A stretch of 64,000 nt of DNA from the NCBI GenBank assembly GCA_963756715.1, contig CAVWOV010000020.1:186001-250000 (forward strand), given 5' to 3'. The DNA is from VAZQ01 sp963756715 (GTDB taxonomy: Bacteria > Pseudomonadota > Alphaproteobacteria > Rhizobiales > Xanthobacteraceae). The position numbers and the translations under genes are program-made. Shown in pieces: positions 47,032-55,928 of the stretch. The notes beneath the pieces were generated by a model. It searched no databases, was not told the origin of the DNA, and worked only from the letters and a program-made list of their open reading frames with translations. The stretch's first letter is position 1; each line of letters opens with the position of its first letter.

Positions 47032-47982
47032 ATGGCGCTGCGGCTTGTCTTCATGGGTACGCCGGATTTCGCCGTGCCGACGCTGGCTGCGATCGTCGGC
47101 CGCGGGCACGATGTGGCGGCGGTCTATACCCGCGCCCCCAAGCCCGCGGGCCGCGGCATGGACGTGACGCCGAGCCCGGTCGAGCGCGAAGCGCGGCGCT
47201 TCGGGCTGCCGGTGTTGACGCCCGCGACCTTGAAGACGCCGGACGCCGAAGCCGCGATGCGCGCCCATGGCGCCGAGGCGGCGGTCGTCGTTGCGTATGG
47301 GCTCATCCTGCCGCAGGCCATTCTCGACGTATTTCCGCTCGGCGCATTCAATCTTCACGCCTCGCTGCTGCCGCGTTGGCGCGGTGCCGCGCCGATCAAT
47401 CGGGCGATCATGGCGGGTGACCGCGAGAGTGGCGTCACGGTGATGCAGATGGACGCGGGGCTCGATACCGGTGACATCGCGATGGACGGCGAGGTACCGT
47501 TGATTGAGCGGCTCCCGCTCGGTCCCGATATGACGGCAGGCGATCTCCACGATGAACTGGCGCAGCTTGGCGCCGGCCTGATGGCGCGCGCGCTCGATGC
47601 GCTGGAGCGCTCGTCCCTCAAGACAACGCCGCAGCCGGCAGCGGGTGTGGAATACGCGGCCAAGATCGCCAAGTCCGAGACCCGCATCGACTGGTCGCTG
47701 CCGTGGAATAGGGTACACGACCACATCCGGGGGCTGTCGCCGTTTCCGGGCGCCTGGTTCGAGATGCCCGGTGAGAAGCACCCTGTGCGGATCAAGGTCC
47801 TGCGCAGCACCCGGCGCGAGGGCAGCGGGCCGCCGGGCCGGCTCCTCGACGACCGGCTCACGGTGGCGTGCGGAGAGGGCGCGGTGGGTATCGTGGAACT
47901 TCAGCGGGCAGGGCGGCAGGCCATGACGGCGCAAGAGTTCCTGCGGGGCAGCGCGGTTGCCGCCGGCACGCGGTTCGGTTAG
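47032..47982 (+). CDS. fmt: Methionyl-tRNA formyltransferase
   Basis: Formylates initiator Met-tRNA using 10-formyl-tetrahydrofolate. The 316-residue protein has the N-terminal formyltransferase fold starting LVFMGTPDFAVPTL. The catalytic segments are FNLHASLLPRWRGAAPI (Asn107, His109) and DAGLDTGD (Asp145), and a C-terminal OB-type domain binds tRNA. It starts at ATG 47032, next to the def stop. Confidence 0.95.
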   Translation: MALRLVFMGTPDFAVPTLAAIVGRGHDVAAVYTRAPKPAGRGMDVTPSPVEREARRFGLPVLTPATLKTPDAEAAMRAHGAEAAVVVAYGLILPQAILDVFPLGAFNLHASLLPRWRGAAPINRAIMAGDRESGVTVMQMDAGLDTGDIAMDGEVPLIERLPLGPDMTAGDLHDELAQLGAGLMARALDALERSSLKTTPQPAAGVEYAAKIAKSETRIDWSLPWNRVHDHIRGLSPFPGAWFEMPGEKHPVRIKVLRSTRREGSGPPGRLLDDRLTVACGEGAVGIVELQRAGRQAMTAQEFLRGSAVAAGTRFG

Positions 47983-48048
47983 GTCATTGTTCCGACGAGT
48001 TTTCTACGGCCAGCCGGGCCTGAAGTCGCAGAAACGTCATGTACCGCC

Positions 48049-48825
48049 ATGCCCCGCTACAAACTCACCATCGAATATGACGGCAGGCCGTTTGTCGGCT
48101 GGCAGATCCAAGACAACGGGCCGACCGTGCAGGCGGCGCTCGAGAGGGCGGTGTCGCAATTCTGCGGCGAAGTGGTCTACGTGCAGGGAGCGGGCCGCAC
48201 CGACGCGGGCGTACACGCACTCGGCCAGGTCGCGCATGTCGATCTTGACAAGATCTGGGAGGCCGACACCGTACGCGATGCCGTGAACGCGCACCTGCGG
48301 CCGCATCCGGTCGCGGTCATCTCCGCGGAGCCGGTGTCGGACGATTTCGATGCACGGTTCTCCGCCACCAAGCGGCATTATCTCTATCGCATCATCAATC
48401 GCCGCGCCGATCTGACTTTCGAGAAGGGCCGGGCCTTGCGCGTCCCCAAACTCCTCAACAGCGGCGCCATGCACGCCGCCGCGCAGCGTCTTGTCGGCAC
48501 GCATGACTTCACGACGTTCCGTCATACCGACTGCCAGGCAAAGTCGCCGGTGAAGACGCTCGAACGGTTCGACGTCCGCCGCCTGAAGGATGACATTCAC
48601 ATCATGGCGTCGGCGCGCTCGTTTCTGCACACGCAGGTCCGCTCGATGGTCGGCGCGTTGATTGCTGTCGGGGAGGGCCGGTGGAACGGCGACGATGTCA
48701 CCCGCGCGCTCTATGCCCGCTCGCGTTCGGCCTGCGCGGCCGTCGCACCTGCCGAAGGGCTCTATCTGGTCAAGGTCGACTACGAAGAAGAAGCCCGGCT
48801 CGGCGTCGTCATGGAGGAATTCTGA
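48049..48825 (+). CDS. truA: tRNA pseudouridine(38-40) synthase
   Basis: Modifies the anticodon stem of many tRNAs. The 258-residue enzyme has the TruA motif G-R-T-D-A-G-V-H-A with catalytic Asp52, and further segments RFSATKRHYLYRI and FLHTQVRSMVGAL. It is third in the def-fmt-truA block. Its stop overlaps the start of the next gene (TGATG). Confidence 0.95.
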   Translation: MPRYKLTIEYDGRPFVGWQIQDNGPTVQAALERAVSQFCGEVVYVQGAGRTDAGVHALGQVAHVDLDKIWEADTVRDAVNAHLRPHPVAVISAEPVSDDFDARFSATKRHYLYRIINRRADLTFEKGRALRVPKLLNSGAMHAAAQRLVGTHDFTTFRHTDCQAKSPVKTLERFDVRRLKDDIHIMASARSFLHTQVRSMVGALIAVGEGRWNGDDVTRALYARSRSACAAVAPAEGLYLVKVDYEEEARLGVVMEEF

Positions 48826-49818
48826 TGCGCATCTATCGGGTTGTCCCGCTGCTGGCTGGCTTGCTGGTCATCGACTTCGCTCGCTTACGCCCAGAAATAC
48901 CCCAGCGGGCCGGTGCACGTCATCGTACCGTTCCCGCCCGGCGGCGCGACGGACGTGCTCGGCCGCGTGCTGAGCCTCCATCTGCAGAACCTGTGGGGCT
49001 CGCCGGTCGTGAGCGAATACCGTCCCGGCGCCGCCGGCCTGATCGGCACGCGTCAAGTGGCGAGCGCGCCGGCCGACGGTCACACGTTGCTGATGGCATC
49101 GACCGGCGCGATCCTCGCGCTGGCGAGCAGCCACCGCGGCAGCAGCGAAACCCAAGGAAAAGCCAAGTACGGTATCACCGGCGACCTTGCGCCCATCTCG
49201 CTGGTCGCGGCGCCTCCGTACATCCTCGTCGCCAATCCGTCGCTGCCGGTGAAAACCGCGGCGGATATCGTCGAATACGCCAAGCGCAATCCCGGCAAGC
49301 TGTCGTTCGGGTCGTCCGGAGTTGGCTCCGCGTCGCATCTCTCGGGTGCGCTGTTCGGCCAGTTGGCGGCGATCGACCTGCTCCATGTGCCCTATCGCGG
49401 CACCGGGCCGGCCGTCACCGACCTGCTCGGCGGGCGCATCAACCTGATGTTCTCGCCCGCGGTCGTCGTGACGCCGCACATTGCGGCCGGCAAGTTGCGC
49501 GTGATCGGCACGACCGGCTCGATCCGCTCAGCGCTGTTTCCGGATTACCCGACGATCGCCGAAACCGGCCTTCCCGGATACCAGTCGCTCGGCTGGTTCG
49601 GGCTGTTTGCGCCGCCCGGCACGCCGCGCGAGATTGCGACCAAAATCAGCGCAGACGCTCGGGCTGTGCTGACGTTGCCCGAGGTGCGCAAGCGGCTCGC
49701 GGATCAGGGAGCGGAACCCGCACCCTCAACACCCGAGGGCTTCACGGCGTTTGTGAATTCCGATATTTCGATGTGGCTGGAACTCGCGCACAAGGCCGGC
49801 ATCAAGCTGACGCCATAG
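48825..49818 (+). CDS. Bug-family solute-binding protein (frameshifted in the signal peptide)
   Basis: Periplasmic Bug protein of about 330 residues. From the ATG at 48825 the frame reads MRIYRVVPLLAGLLVI and then loses sense. Removing one base near 48874 (GACTTC to GCTTC) gives A-S-L-A-Y-A as cleavage site and joins the long second frame QKYPSGPVHVIVPFPPGGAT. Further Bug segments are GSPVVSEYRPGAAGLIGTRQ and NPGKLSFGSSGVGSASHLSG. No TctAB genes are near. It converges with the selenoprotein-like gene, so the ligand may be related to that module. This is inference. Confidence 0.85.
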
Positions 49819-49839
49819 GGTCGTCCAAGTGCGGAGACC

Positions 49840-49862
49840 CTTACCCTCCAAGGGAGGGTAAG
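49840..49862. terminator. Hairpin between Bug and selenoprotein-like genes
   Basis: CTTACCCTCC (49840-49849) and GGAGGGTAAG (49853-49862) pair perfectly around AAG. It lies 21 bp after one stop and 15 bp after the other of two converging genes, so it may terminate both. Confidence 0.6.
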
Positions 49863-49877
49863 ACCGAGCCTGCGGCG

Positions 49878-51512
49878 TCAACGCCAAGCGTCGATCGACA
49901 CTGTCATGTTCGGCCGGTAGGCGCCGGCGAACATTTTCCACGCACCTTGAGTTTCGCCGCCGGCCACCACGATGTGAATGTCGCTCGGCTCGAATGCGCG
50001 CACCAGGTCGTCAGGGTTGGCCTTGAGCCGCGACACGAACGGCTCGACGCCGGCCACCGCGAGCGGGTGGACGAGCGTCTGGACCCACTGGTTGTCCCAG
50101 TATTCCCGCGCCGGCAGGGTCGAGTTCTCGGCCAGCCAGTTGATCAGCTTCTCCTTGCTGTCGAAGCCACGGTCGACGAACAATCGTGCGACGATCGGAT
50201 CGAGCACCAGCAGCGGCGGGAAGTTGTGCTCGGCCGCCCGCAGGCAATGGCGCATCTTCTCCTGCCAGGTGGCGCGCGGCCCGAAGCCGGCGTGGGTGTA
50301 CCAGCCGCCGAAGAAGATGCTCGCGGTGCTGTCGGAAGGCTTGAAGCCCTTCTGCACGTGCAGCGGCGTCCAGGGGCTGCGTTCTTCGGCCTCCGGGAAC
50401 GTCGCGCTGTAATTATACCAGTTGCCGAGCGTACCCATGTAGGTGTCGCCCGGTACCGAACCGCCCTGCAGGTTGATCGAAGCGAGATTGTAGGCGCGGC
50501 CGATGGTGGCATTGGCGTGATTGTACGGACCGAGTACGCCAATGCCGGAATCCATGCCGATCTCGTTGCGGATCGGGCCATTGATCACGGATGTGACGGC
50601 GATTGACGTGGTGCTCGACGAGCGCGCGGTCTGTCCGCTGGCGCAAAGCGCCAGAATGACCGGGAAGTACTCCGGCTTGGCACCGGCCATCACGGCGTTG
50701 ACCGCGACCTTCTCGACGGTGAATTCCCAGAATTCGCGAAATGCCGTCGCACGCATGCGGCCGACAACTTTGTCGGGCGCATGGCTCGTGCCCTTGAGCA
50801 TGGCGGCGACGCGCTCTTCTGTCGGCAGGATGACCGGCAACTGGTCGGTCCAGCCGTTCTCGAGGAACTGCCGTTGCAGATTGTCCTCGGTATCGGGCTC
50901 GACAAGGCGCGGCGTCGAACGCTCGAACGAGAGGCCTTTGAGGTCCTCCTCATCAAGCGGCTTGGTCAGCCCCTCGATGATCTCCTGCATGAACGGCCGG
51001 CGGGAGATCGGGTCGGTGCCCTCGATATAGCCGCGCAATTCCTCGGGCGACTTGTCGACCACCGGCTGAGGCACGTAAGCCTGCCGCGCCCGCGGCATCC
51101 CATTCGTGCGTGCGACCGATTGCGCCAGCCGCGCGAACACATGGGTATGCACGGCGACCGAGGGCACCCCGGCTTCTTCGAGCGACATTGCCATCCCCAC
51201 GACCGTGGGGCTGCAGGTGCTTCAAAGGCCGACGCCGAACACGGCGGCATGGCCGTCGTCGGCGATCTTCTTGCGCATGCCGGGATCGTCGACCCAGCTT
51301 TCGCGCGGCTTGATAATGCGGGTGTTGACGGCCGGCAGGTGCTCGGCGAACCAGCGCCGGAGCTGGTCCATGAAGGCTTCGGAATTGTCGAACAGGCAAT
51401 CGACCAGATAGAGCGTCTTGCCGTTGAGGTTCTGCGGCCGCGCCGCAAGGCGCTTGCCGGTGACCTTGGGCGGATATCCGCGCGGATCGTGTACCGTCAG
51501 TTTGCCGCTCAT
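49878..51512 (-). CDS. Putative selenoprotein, UGSC-like family, with in-frame TGA read as selenocysteine (U97)
   Basis: One frame runs from ATG 51512 (GGAG upstream) to 49878, interrupted only by TGA at 51222-51224. Reading it as Sec gives 544 residues. Residues 30-110 (GKTLYLVDCLFDNSEAFMDQ; GHAAVFGVGL-U-S-T-C-SPT; SLEEAGVPSVAVHTHVFARL) follow the layout I recall for the UGSC selenoprotein family, with Sec97 and Cys100 as a U-x-x-C redox pair. A SECIS-like hairpin lies 17 nt downstream. The C-terminal ~400 residues (TDQLPVILPTEERVAAMLKG; NGPIRNEIGMDSGIGVLGPY) form a large domain whose function I do not know. There is no signal peptide. A thioredoxin-reductase-like gene lies 54 bp upstream. 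If TGA is a true stop, a 96-residue peptide and a separate 440-residue protein would result. Confidence 0.75.
51189..51215 (-). promoter_or_regulatory. SECIS-like hairpin just after the in-frame UGA
   Basis: Read on the minus strand, UGC (51215-51213), AG, CCCCAC (51210-51205), loop GGUC (51204-51201), GUGGGG (51200-51195), AUG, GCA (51191-51189). The upper stem of 6 bp is perfect and an internal loop separates a 3-bp lower stem. The apical loop starts 17 nt after the UGA. The E. coli fdhF SECIS has a GGUC-type loop about 18 nt after its UGA, so spacing and loop agree with SelB recognition. Confidence 0.65.
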
Positions 51513-51566
51513 CTTGTTCTCCAGGGCGGCCGAATCCGGCCTGCCTGACTTGACCGTCCCAGCACT

Positions 51567-52501
51567 CTAGCGCCGCCAGGTGCCGTCCGCCAGATACCGG
51601 TCAGCGGCAATCGCCGCGCTCGCGCCGTCGCCTGCCGAACTGACCGCCCGTCCGGGCGATCCGGACCGGACGGTGCCGGCCGCGAAAATGCCGGCAAGCG
51701 TGGTCCGCATGTCCTGATCGACCGGCACATGGCTCTGTCGCATCGAGTGCCATGAGGCCGTTCAGCGGCGCGACGTTCGGCGCGAGGCCGACGTAGACGA
51801 AGAGGCCTGCGCACTCCACGTCGGTCGTCGCGTTGCTCACACCGTCACGGATGCGGATTCCGCTCATGGTTGCGTCGCCGAGCACTTCCTCAACCGTAGT
51901 GTTGTGCCGGACATCGATTTTAGTATTGGCCGCGATGCGGCTGCGATAGGCGGCCTGTCCGGTCAGCGCCGCGCCGCGATTGAGGAGCACCACGCGCTGG
52001 GCGAACTGCGCCAAGGTCAAGCGCCTCCTGCATCGCCAAATCGCCGCCGCCCACCACGGCGGCGACGCGGTTGCGCAACAGCGGCCCGTCGCAGGTGGCG
52101 CAATGACTGACGCCCTTGCCGTGCAGGCGGGCTTCGCCGGGGATGCCAAGCTCCTTCAGCGACGATCCCGTCGCGATGATCACGGCGCGGGCTGAGAACT
52201 CGCTTTCGGAGGTGACGAGCCGCCACGTCTCGCCTTGTTGCTGAAGACTTTGCAGCACGGCCGGTGTGAATTCCGCGCCGGCGGCAGCGGCCTGTTCCTG
52301 TGCCATCGGGCAGAGGTCGTAGCCCGGAATGCCGTCGGGGTGGCCGGGAATGCCCTCGACCTTTTCGATGCTCAGAAGCTGTCCACCGATGACGTCGCCG
52401 GTCAGCACCAGCGTCCGGCGGCCGAGTTGCGCGGCTGCCATCCCGGCGGTCATCCCGGCAATTCCGCCGCCGGCGACGACGATGTCGTAAGTCTCGGTCA
52501 C
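51567..52501 (-). CDS. Thioredoxin-reductase-like flavoprotein (frameshifted twice)
   Basis: FAD/NAD(P)-dependent disulfide reductase of about 311 residues. It has the FAD motif G-G-G-I-A-G near residue 11, the redox pair C-A-T-C (134-137, SHCATCDGPLL), a second dinucleotide fold VVGGGDLAMQEAL, and a C-terminal FAD segment (TLAGIFAAGTVRSGSPGRAV). Continuity needs one base removed near 52013-52020 and one near 51729-51735. GTG at 52501 shares GTGA with the dapE stop. The adjacent selenoprotein-like gene suggests that this enzyme supplies it with electrons. Confidence 0.85.
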
Positions 52502-53653
52502 GGCTTGAAGTACCGCTCGAGGATCGTCCGGTAGATCGCTGTCAACGTTGTCAGATCGCCGACCGCCGTGCGCTCGTCGACCTGGTGCATGGTCTGGCCG
52601 ACCAGGCCGAATTCCAGCACCGGGCAAGAATGCGTGATGAAGCGGGCGTCGGACGTGCCGCCGGTGGTCGAAAGCTTCGGCGCGCGTCCGGTGGCTTCCT
52701 TGATCGCGCCGATGACGAGATCGACGAACGGGCCAGGCTTGGCGACGAAGGGGGCGGCATTCGACGGCTCCCAGTCGATGTGCCAGCGCACGCTGTTGCC
52801 GGCGGCTTCCTGCGCCCAGCGCTCCACCAATGCCTTCAGCGAATCATAGCGTGTGAGTGTCGTTGAAGCGGATGTTGAAGCGTGCGCGCGCCTCGCCGGG
52901 AATGAGGTTGACGGTCGTGTTGCCGATGTCGATCGAGGTGAACTCAAGATTCGATGGATCGAAGTCGTCGGTTCCGCGGTCGAGCGATGCCGACATCAGC
53001 GCGCCCATCAGCTTGACGAGGCCGCGTACCGGATTGTCGGCAAGCTGCGGATAAGCCACATGGCCCTGCTTCCCGGTGATCGTCAGCACACCGTTGAGCG
53101 AGCCGCGCCGGCCGATCTTGATGGTGTCGCCGACCGCCGCCGCATTGCTCGGTTCGCCGAGGATGCAGTGATCGAACACCTCGCCGTGTTCGGCGGCCCA
53201 CTTGAGCAGTTTCACCGTGCCGTTGACCGCGATGCTCTCCTCGTCGCCGGTGATGAGGAACGAGATCGAACCGTTCAGCTTGCCGTCCTGGGCGGCGAGA
53301 TAGTCAAGGCTTGCGGCCATCGCGCAGGCGACGGCGCCCTTCATGTCGACGGCGCCGCGGCCATAGAGCGTGTCGTTGACGATTTCGCCGGCAAACGGCG
53401 GATGCGCCCATTTCGTTTCATCGCCCGGCGGGACCACGTCGGTGTGGCCGGCGAAGACCAGATTGGGACGGGCGCTGCCGATGCGCGCGTAGAGATTCTC
53501 AATCGGCGCGGTGCCGGGCTGCTCGAACGTCATGCGATGGACCGTGAAGCCCGCGCCCTTCAGGACGGTCTCGATCAATGCGATCGCGCCACCCTCGGCC
53601 GGCGTCACCGAGGGACAACGCAACAGATCGCGGGCGAGGGTGATGGGATCCAT
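52498..53653 (-). CDS. dapE: Succinyl-diaminopimelate desuccinylase (frameshifted)
   Basis: Dizinc M20 hydrolase of about 384 residues in lysine and diaminopimelate synthesis. Metal and catalytic residues seen are His70 and Asp72 (FAGHTDVVP), Asp103 (GRGAVDMKG) and Glu138/139 (TGDEES). After the dimerisation domain the frame breaks at NIRFNDTHT. Removing one base near 52850 joins YDSLKALVERWAQEAAGN and the C-terminal part (GGTSDARFITHSCPVLEFGL). It lies 11 bp after the DUF805 gene and is coupled to the reductase gene. Confidence 0.92.
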
Positions 53654-53664
53654 CGCTGGGCTCG

Positions 53665-54144
53665 CTAAGTTCGTTCCGGTCCGCTGCCGCCGATGGTCGG
53701 ACCGCTAAGCGGGTCGGGACCAAATCGGTTATCGCCGGCCGTGCCGCGGCGGAAGCCAAGCTCGAACAGGAAGGCCAAGCCGATCACGATCGTGCAAAGT
53801 CCCAAGACCCAGTCAAGCCAGTTCGGATTCTTGGGATCGTCGGTGAGACCGAAAAGATTGGTCAATGCGACGAGCATGATCAGCCCGAGAAGCCAGACCG
53901 CGTAGAAGCCCGGCTGATTGCGGTCGTGCAGCCGTTTCACCACGATCGCCGCCGTCGGGTAGATGGTGACGATCTGGATGGCAAATTCGATCAGCCGGAC
54001 GGAAAGCAACTTCTTCTCGATCGGAAAGTACGGCACGTCGAGAACGAGCATCAAGGTCAGTTCGACTCCCGCCACAATCAGCATGCCGATCCAGAATTGC
54101 ATGCGGCTGATACGGCCGTCGAAGCCGAGGAGCAGATTGATCAT
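53665..54144 (-). CDS. DUF805 membrane protein
   Basis: A 159-residue protein with the DUF805 start (LLLGFDGRISRMQFWIGMLI), four hydrophobic segments and the conserved V-K-R-L-H-D-R-N motif before the third helix. The function of the family is not established. It lies between dapD and dapE with gaps of 12 and 11 bp, so it is cotranscribed with them. Confidence 0.88.
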   Translation of the reverse strand: MINLLLGFDGRISRMQFWIGMLIVAGVELTLMLVLDVPYFPIEKKLLSVRLIEFAIQIVTIYPTAAIVVKRLHDRNQPGFYAVWLLGLIMLVALTNLFGLTDDPKNPNWLDWVLGLCTIVIGLAFLFELGFRRGTAGDNRFGPDPLSGPTIGGSGPERT

Positions 54145-54156
54145 GAGAGTGATTGC

Positions 54157-55002
54157 CTAGTCGCGCAGCAATTCGTTGATCGATGTTTTCGCGCGCGTCT
54201 TTTCATCGACGCGCTTGACGATCACGGCGCAATAAAGGCTGGGGCTGGGCGCACCCGATTTCGTCGCCTTGCCCGGCATCGAGCCCGGCACGACCACCGA
54301 ATAGGGCGGCACCTCGCCCTGGAAGACTTCGCCCAACTCGCGGTCGACGACTTTGGTCGAAGCGCCCAGGAAAACGCCCATCGAGAGCACCGAACCCTCC
54401 CGAAGAACTACGCCTTCGGCGACTTCGGAACGCGCGCCGACGAAGCAGTTGTCCTCGATGATGACCGGACCGGCCTGCAACGGTTCCAGCACGCCGCCGA
54501 TGCCGGCGCCGCCGGAGATGTGGCAGTTCTTGCCGATCTGCGCGCAGGAACCGACGGTCGCCCAGGTATCGACCATGGTGCCGGAGTCCACATAGGCGCC
54601 GAGATTGACGAAGCTTGGCATCAGCACCACGCCGGGCGCGATGTAAGCCGAGCGGCGCACCACACAGTTCGGCACCGCGCGGAAGCCGGCTTCCTTGAAG
54701 CGTCCGGCATCCCAGCCGTCGAACTTGGAGGGGACTTTGTCCCACCACGCCGCCGCGCCGGGACCGCCCTGAATCACGGTCATGTCGTTGAGGCGGAACG
54801 ACAGCAGCACCGCCTTCTTGAGCCATTGGTTGACCCGCCAGTCGCCGTTGGCGCCCCTTTCGGCGACGCGTGCGATGCCGCGGTCGAGCAGGTCGAGGGC
54901 TGTCTCGACCGAATCGCGAACCGCACCCTTGGTGCCCGGGCCTATGCTGTCGCGCTTCTCGAAAGCGTCATCAATGGTCTTCGCAAGCTCGGCGTGGGAC
55001 AT
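54157..55002 (-). CDS. dapD: 2,3,4,5-tetrahydropyridine-2,6-dicarboxylate N-succinyltransferase
   Basis: Succinylates tetrahydrodipicolinate in the DAP pathway, supplying the substrate chain that DapE later deacylates. The 281-residue protein has a left-handed beta-helix of hexapeptide repeats (VVRRSAYIAPGVVLMPSFVN; TWATVGSCAQIGKNCHISGG) and the DapD segment VGARSEVAEGVVLREGSVLS. It is the first gene of a minus-strand operon that continues through DUF805 and dapE into the reductase and selenoprotein-like genes. Confidence 0.95.
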   Translation of the reverse strand: MSHAELAKTIDDAFEKRDSIGPGTKGAVRDSVETALDLLDRGIARVAERGANGDWRVNQWLKKAVLLSFRLNDMTVIQGGPGAAAWWDKVPSKFDGWDAGRFKEAGFRAVPNCVVRRSAYIAPGVVLMPSFVNLGAYVDSGTMVDTWATVGSCAQIGKNCHISGGAGIGGVLEPLQAGPVIIEDNCFVGARSEVAEGVVLREGSVLSMGVFLGASTKVVDRELGEVFQGEVPPYSVVVPGSMPGKATKSGAPSPSLYCAVIVKRVDEKTRAKTSINELLRD

Positions 55003-55158
55003 GGCAGATTCCTGGAACCGATTAGCCGCGGGGTTGTCAAGAATAGGGCCGGGGAAGTCAAGCGTGGCCGCCGCTCATGCGGCGCGGGAAATCGTTTTGC
55101 GCCGCGGCCGGATGCGCTAGTGTCGTCGGGAGATATTGAAAAATCTCCGGGGCATAAA

Positions 55159-55786
55159 ATGGTCGTGAAAACCATCGGGCTGGCCGTCATCATCGCGCTC
55201 GGTTTCGCCGTGGAACCCGCGCTCGCCCATCATGTCATGGGCGGCAAGATGCCGGTGACATTCACGGACGGGCTGCTCTCGGGTCTCGGCCACCCGATCA
55301 TCGGGCTCGACCATCTCGCTGCTCTGGTCGCCATCGGATGTCTCGCCGCTACCCAGAAACGGGGCGAGTGGCTGATCGTCGGATACGTGGTCGCGATGCT
55401 GATCGGGGCGGCCGCCCATGTCGGCGAGGCGACAGTAAACGGCGCAGAATTCTTCGTCGCCGCGTCGGTGATTGCACTCGGAGGAATACTCCTGATGAAA
55501 ACGCCGCCGCGGCTCGACATTGCGGTCGCGTTGTTTGCTTTTGCCGGTCTCGTGCACGGCTACGCCCTCGGCGAGTCAATCGCGGGTGCCGAAGCGCACG
55601 CCGCTCTATGGCTATTTCATTGGACTTGCGGTGATCCAGACGGCAATCGCGTTTGCTGCGATGTATGGCGCGCGCATGCTGGCCGCGCGAACCAGCGGCA
55701 ATGCTGCCGTCATTCGGGTCCTTGGCGCGGTGGTTGCCGGAATTGGGCTGGCCATCTTCGTGCAGCAGATCATGGCGGTCGCGTAG
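55159..55786 (+). CDS. HupE/UreJ-family nickel or cobalt transporter (frameshifted)
   Basis: Small membrane protein of about 208 residues. It has a signal-like first helix ending A-L-A-H-H, and the HupE features GLGHPIIGLDHLAALVAIG and FAGLVHGYALGES. After S-I-A-G-A-E-A the frame breaks. Removing one base near 55594-55598 joins TPLYGYFIGLAVIQTAIAFA and a normal C-terminus. HupE/UreJ proteins bring nickel to hydrogenase or urease, but neither is in the window. Confidence 0.87.
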
Positions 55787-55800
55787 TCGCGTCTTTCTCT

Positions 55801-55886
55801 CCGTTCGTCCCCGCGAATGCGGGGACCCAGCGTCATAAGCGCGAATATGCGGACTTCTGGGTTCCCGCTTGCGCGGGAACGAACGG
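55801..55886. repeat. Composite palindromic intergenic repeat
   Basis: Two hairpins, GTCCCCGC-gaat-GCGGGGAC (55807-55826) and GTTCCCGC-ttgc-GCGGGAAC (55861-55880), are enclosed by an outer inverted pair CCGTTCGT (55801-55808) and ACGAACGG (55879-55886). It lies between converging hupE and hydrolase genes. The spacer holds ATGCGGACTTCTG, also present in the tadD/tadC hairpin. Confidence 0.65.
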
Positions 55887-55928
55887 ATGGAGTGTGCGCC
55901 GCGCCATCCAGATGGGATGCAATCGAGT

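Noticed and set aside
51222..51224. Treating the in-frame TGA as another sequencing frameshift
   Set aside because: Both sides are in the same frame and the protein is continuous, so no base needs to be added or removed. A substitution error is still possible but would have to fall exactly on the expected Sec codon and next to a SECIS-like hairpin.
53926..55158. Long plus-strand open frame reaching back from hupE through dapD and DUF805
   Set aside because: The true hupE start is ATG 55159; everything upstream in that frame is antisense to dapD and DUF805.
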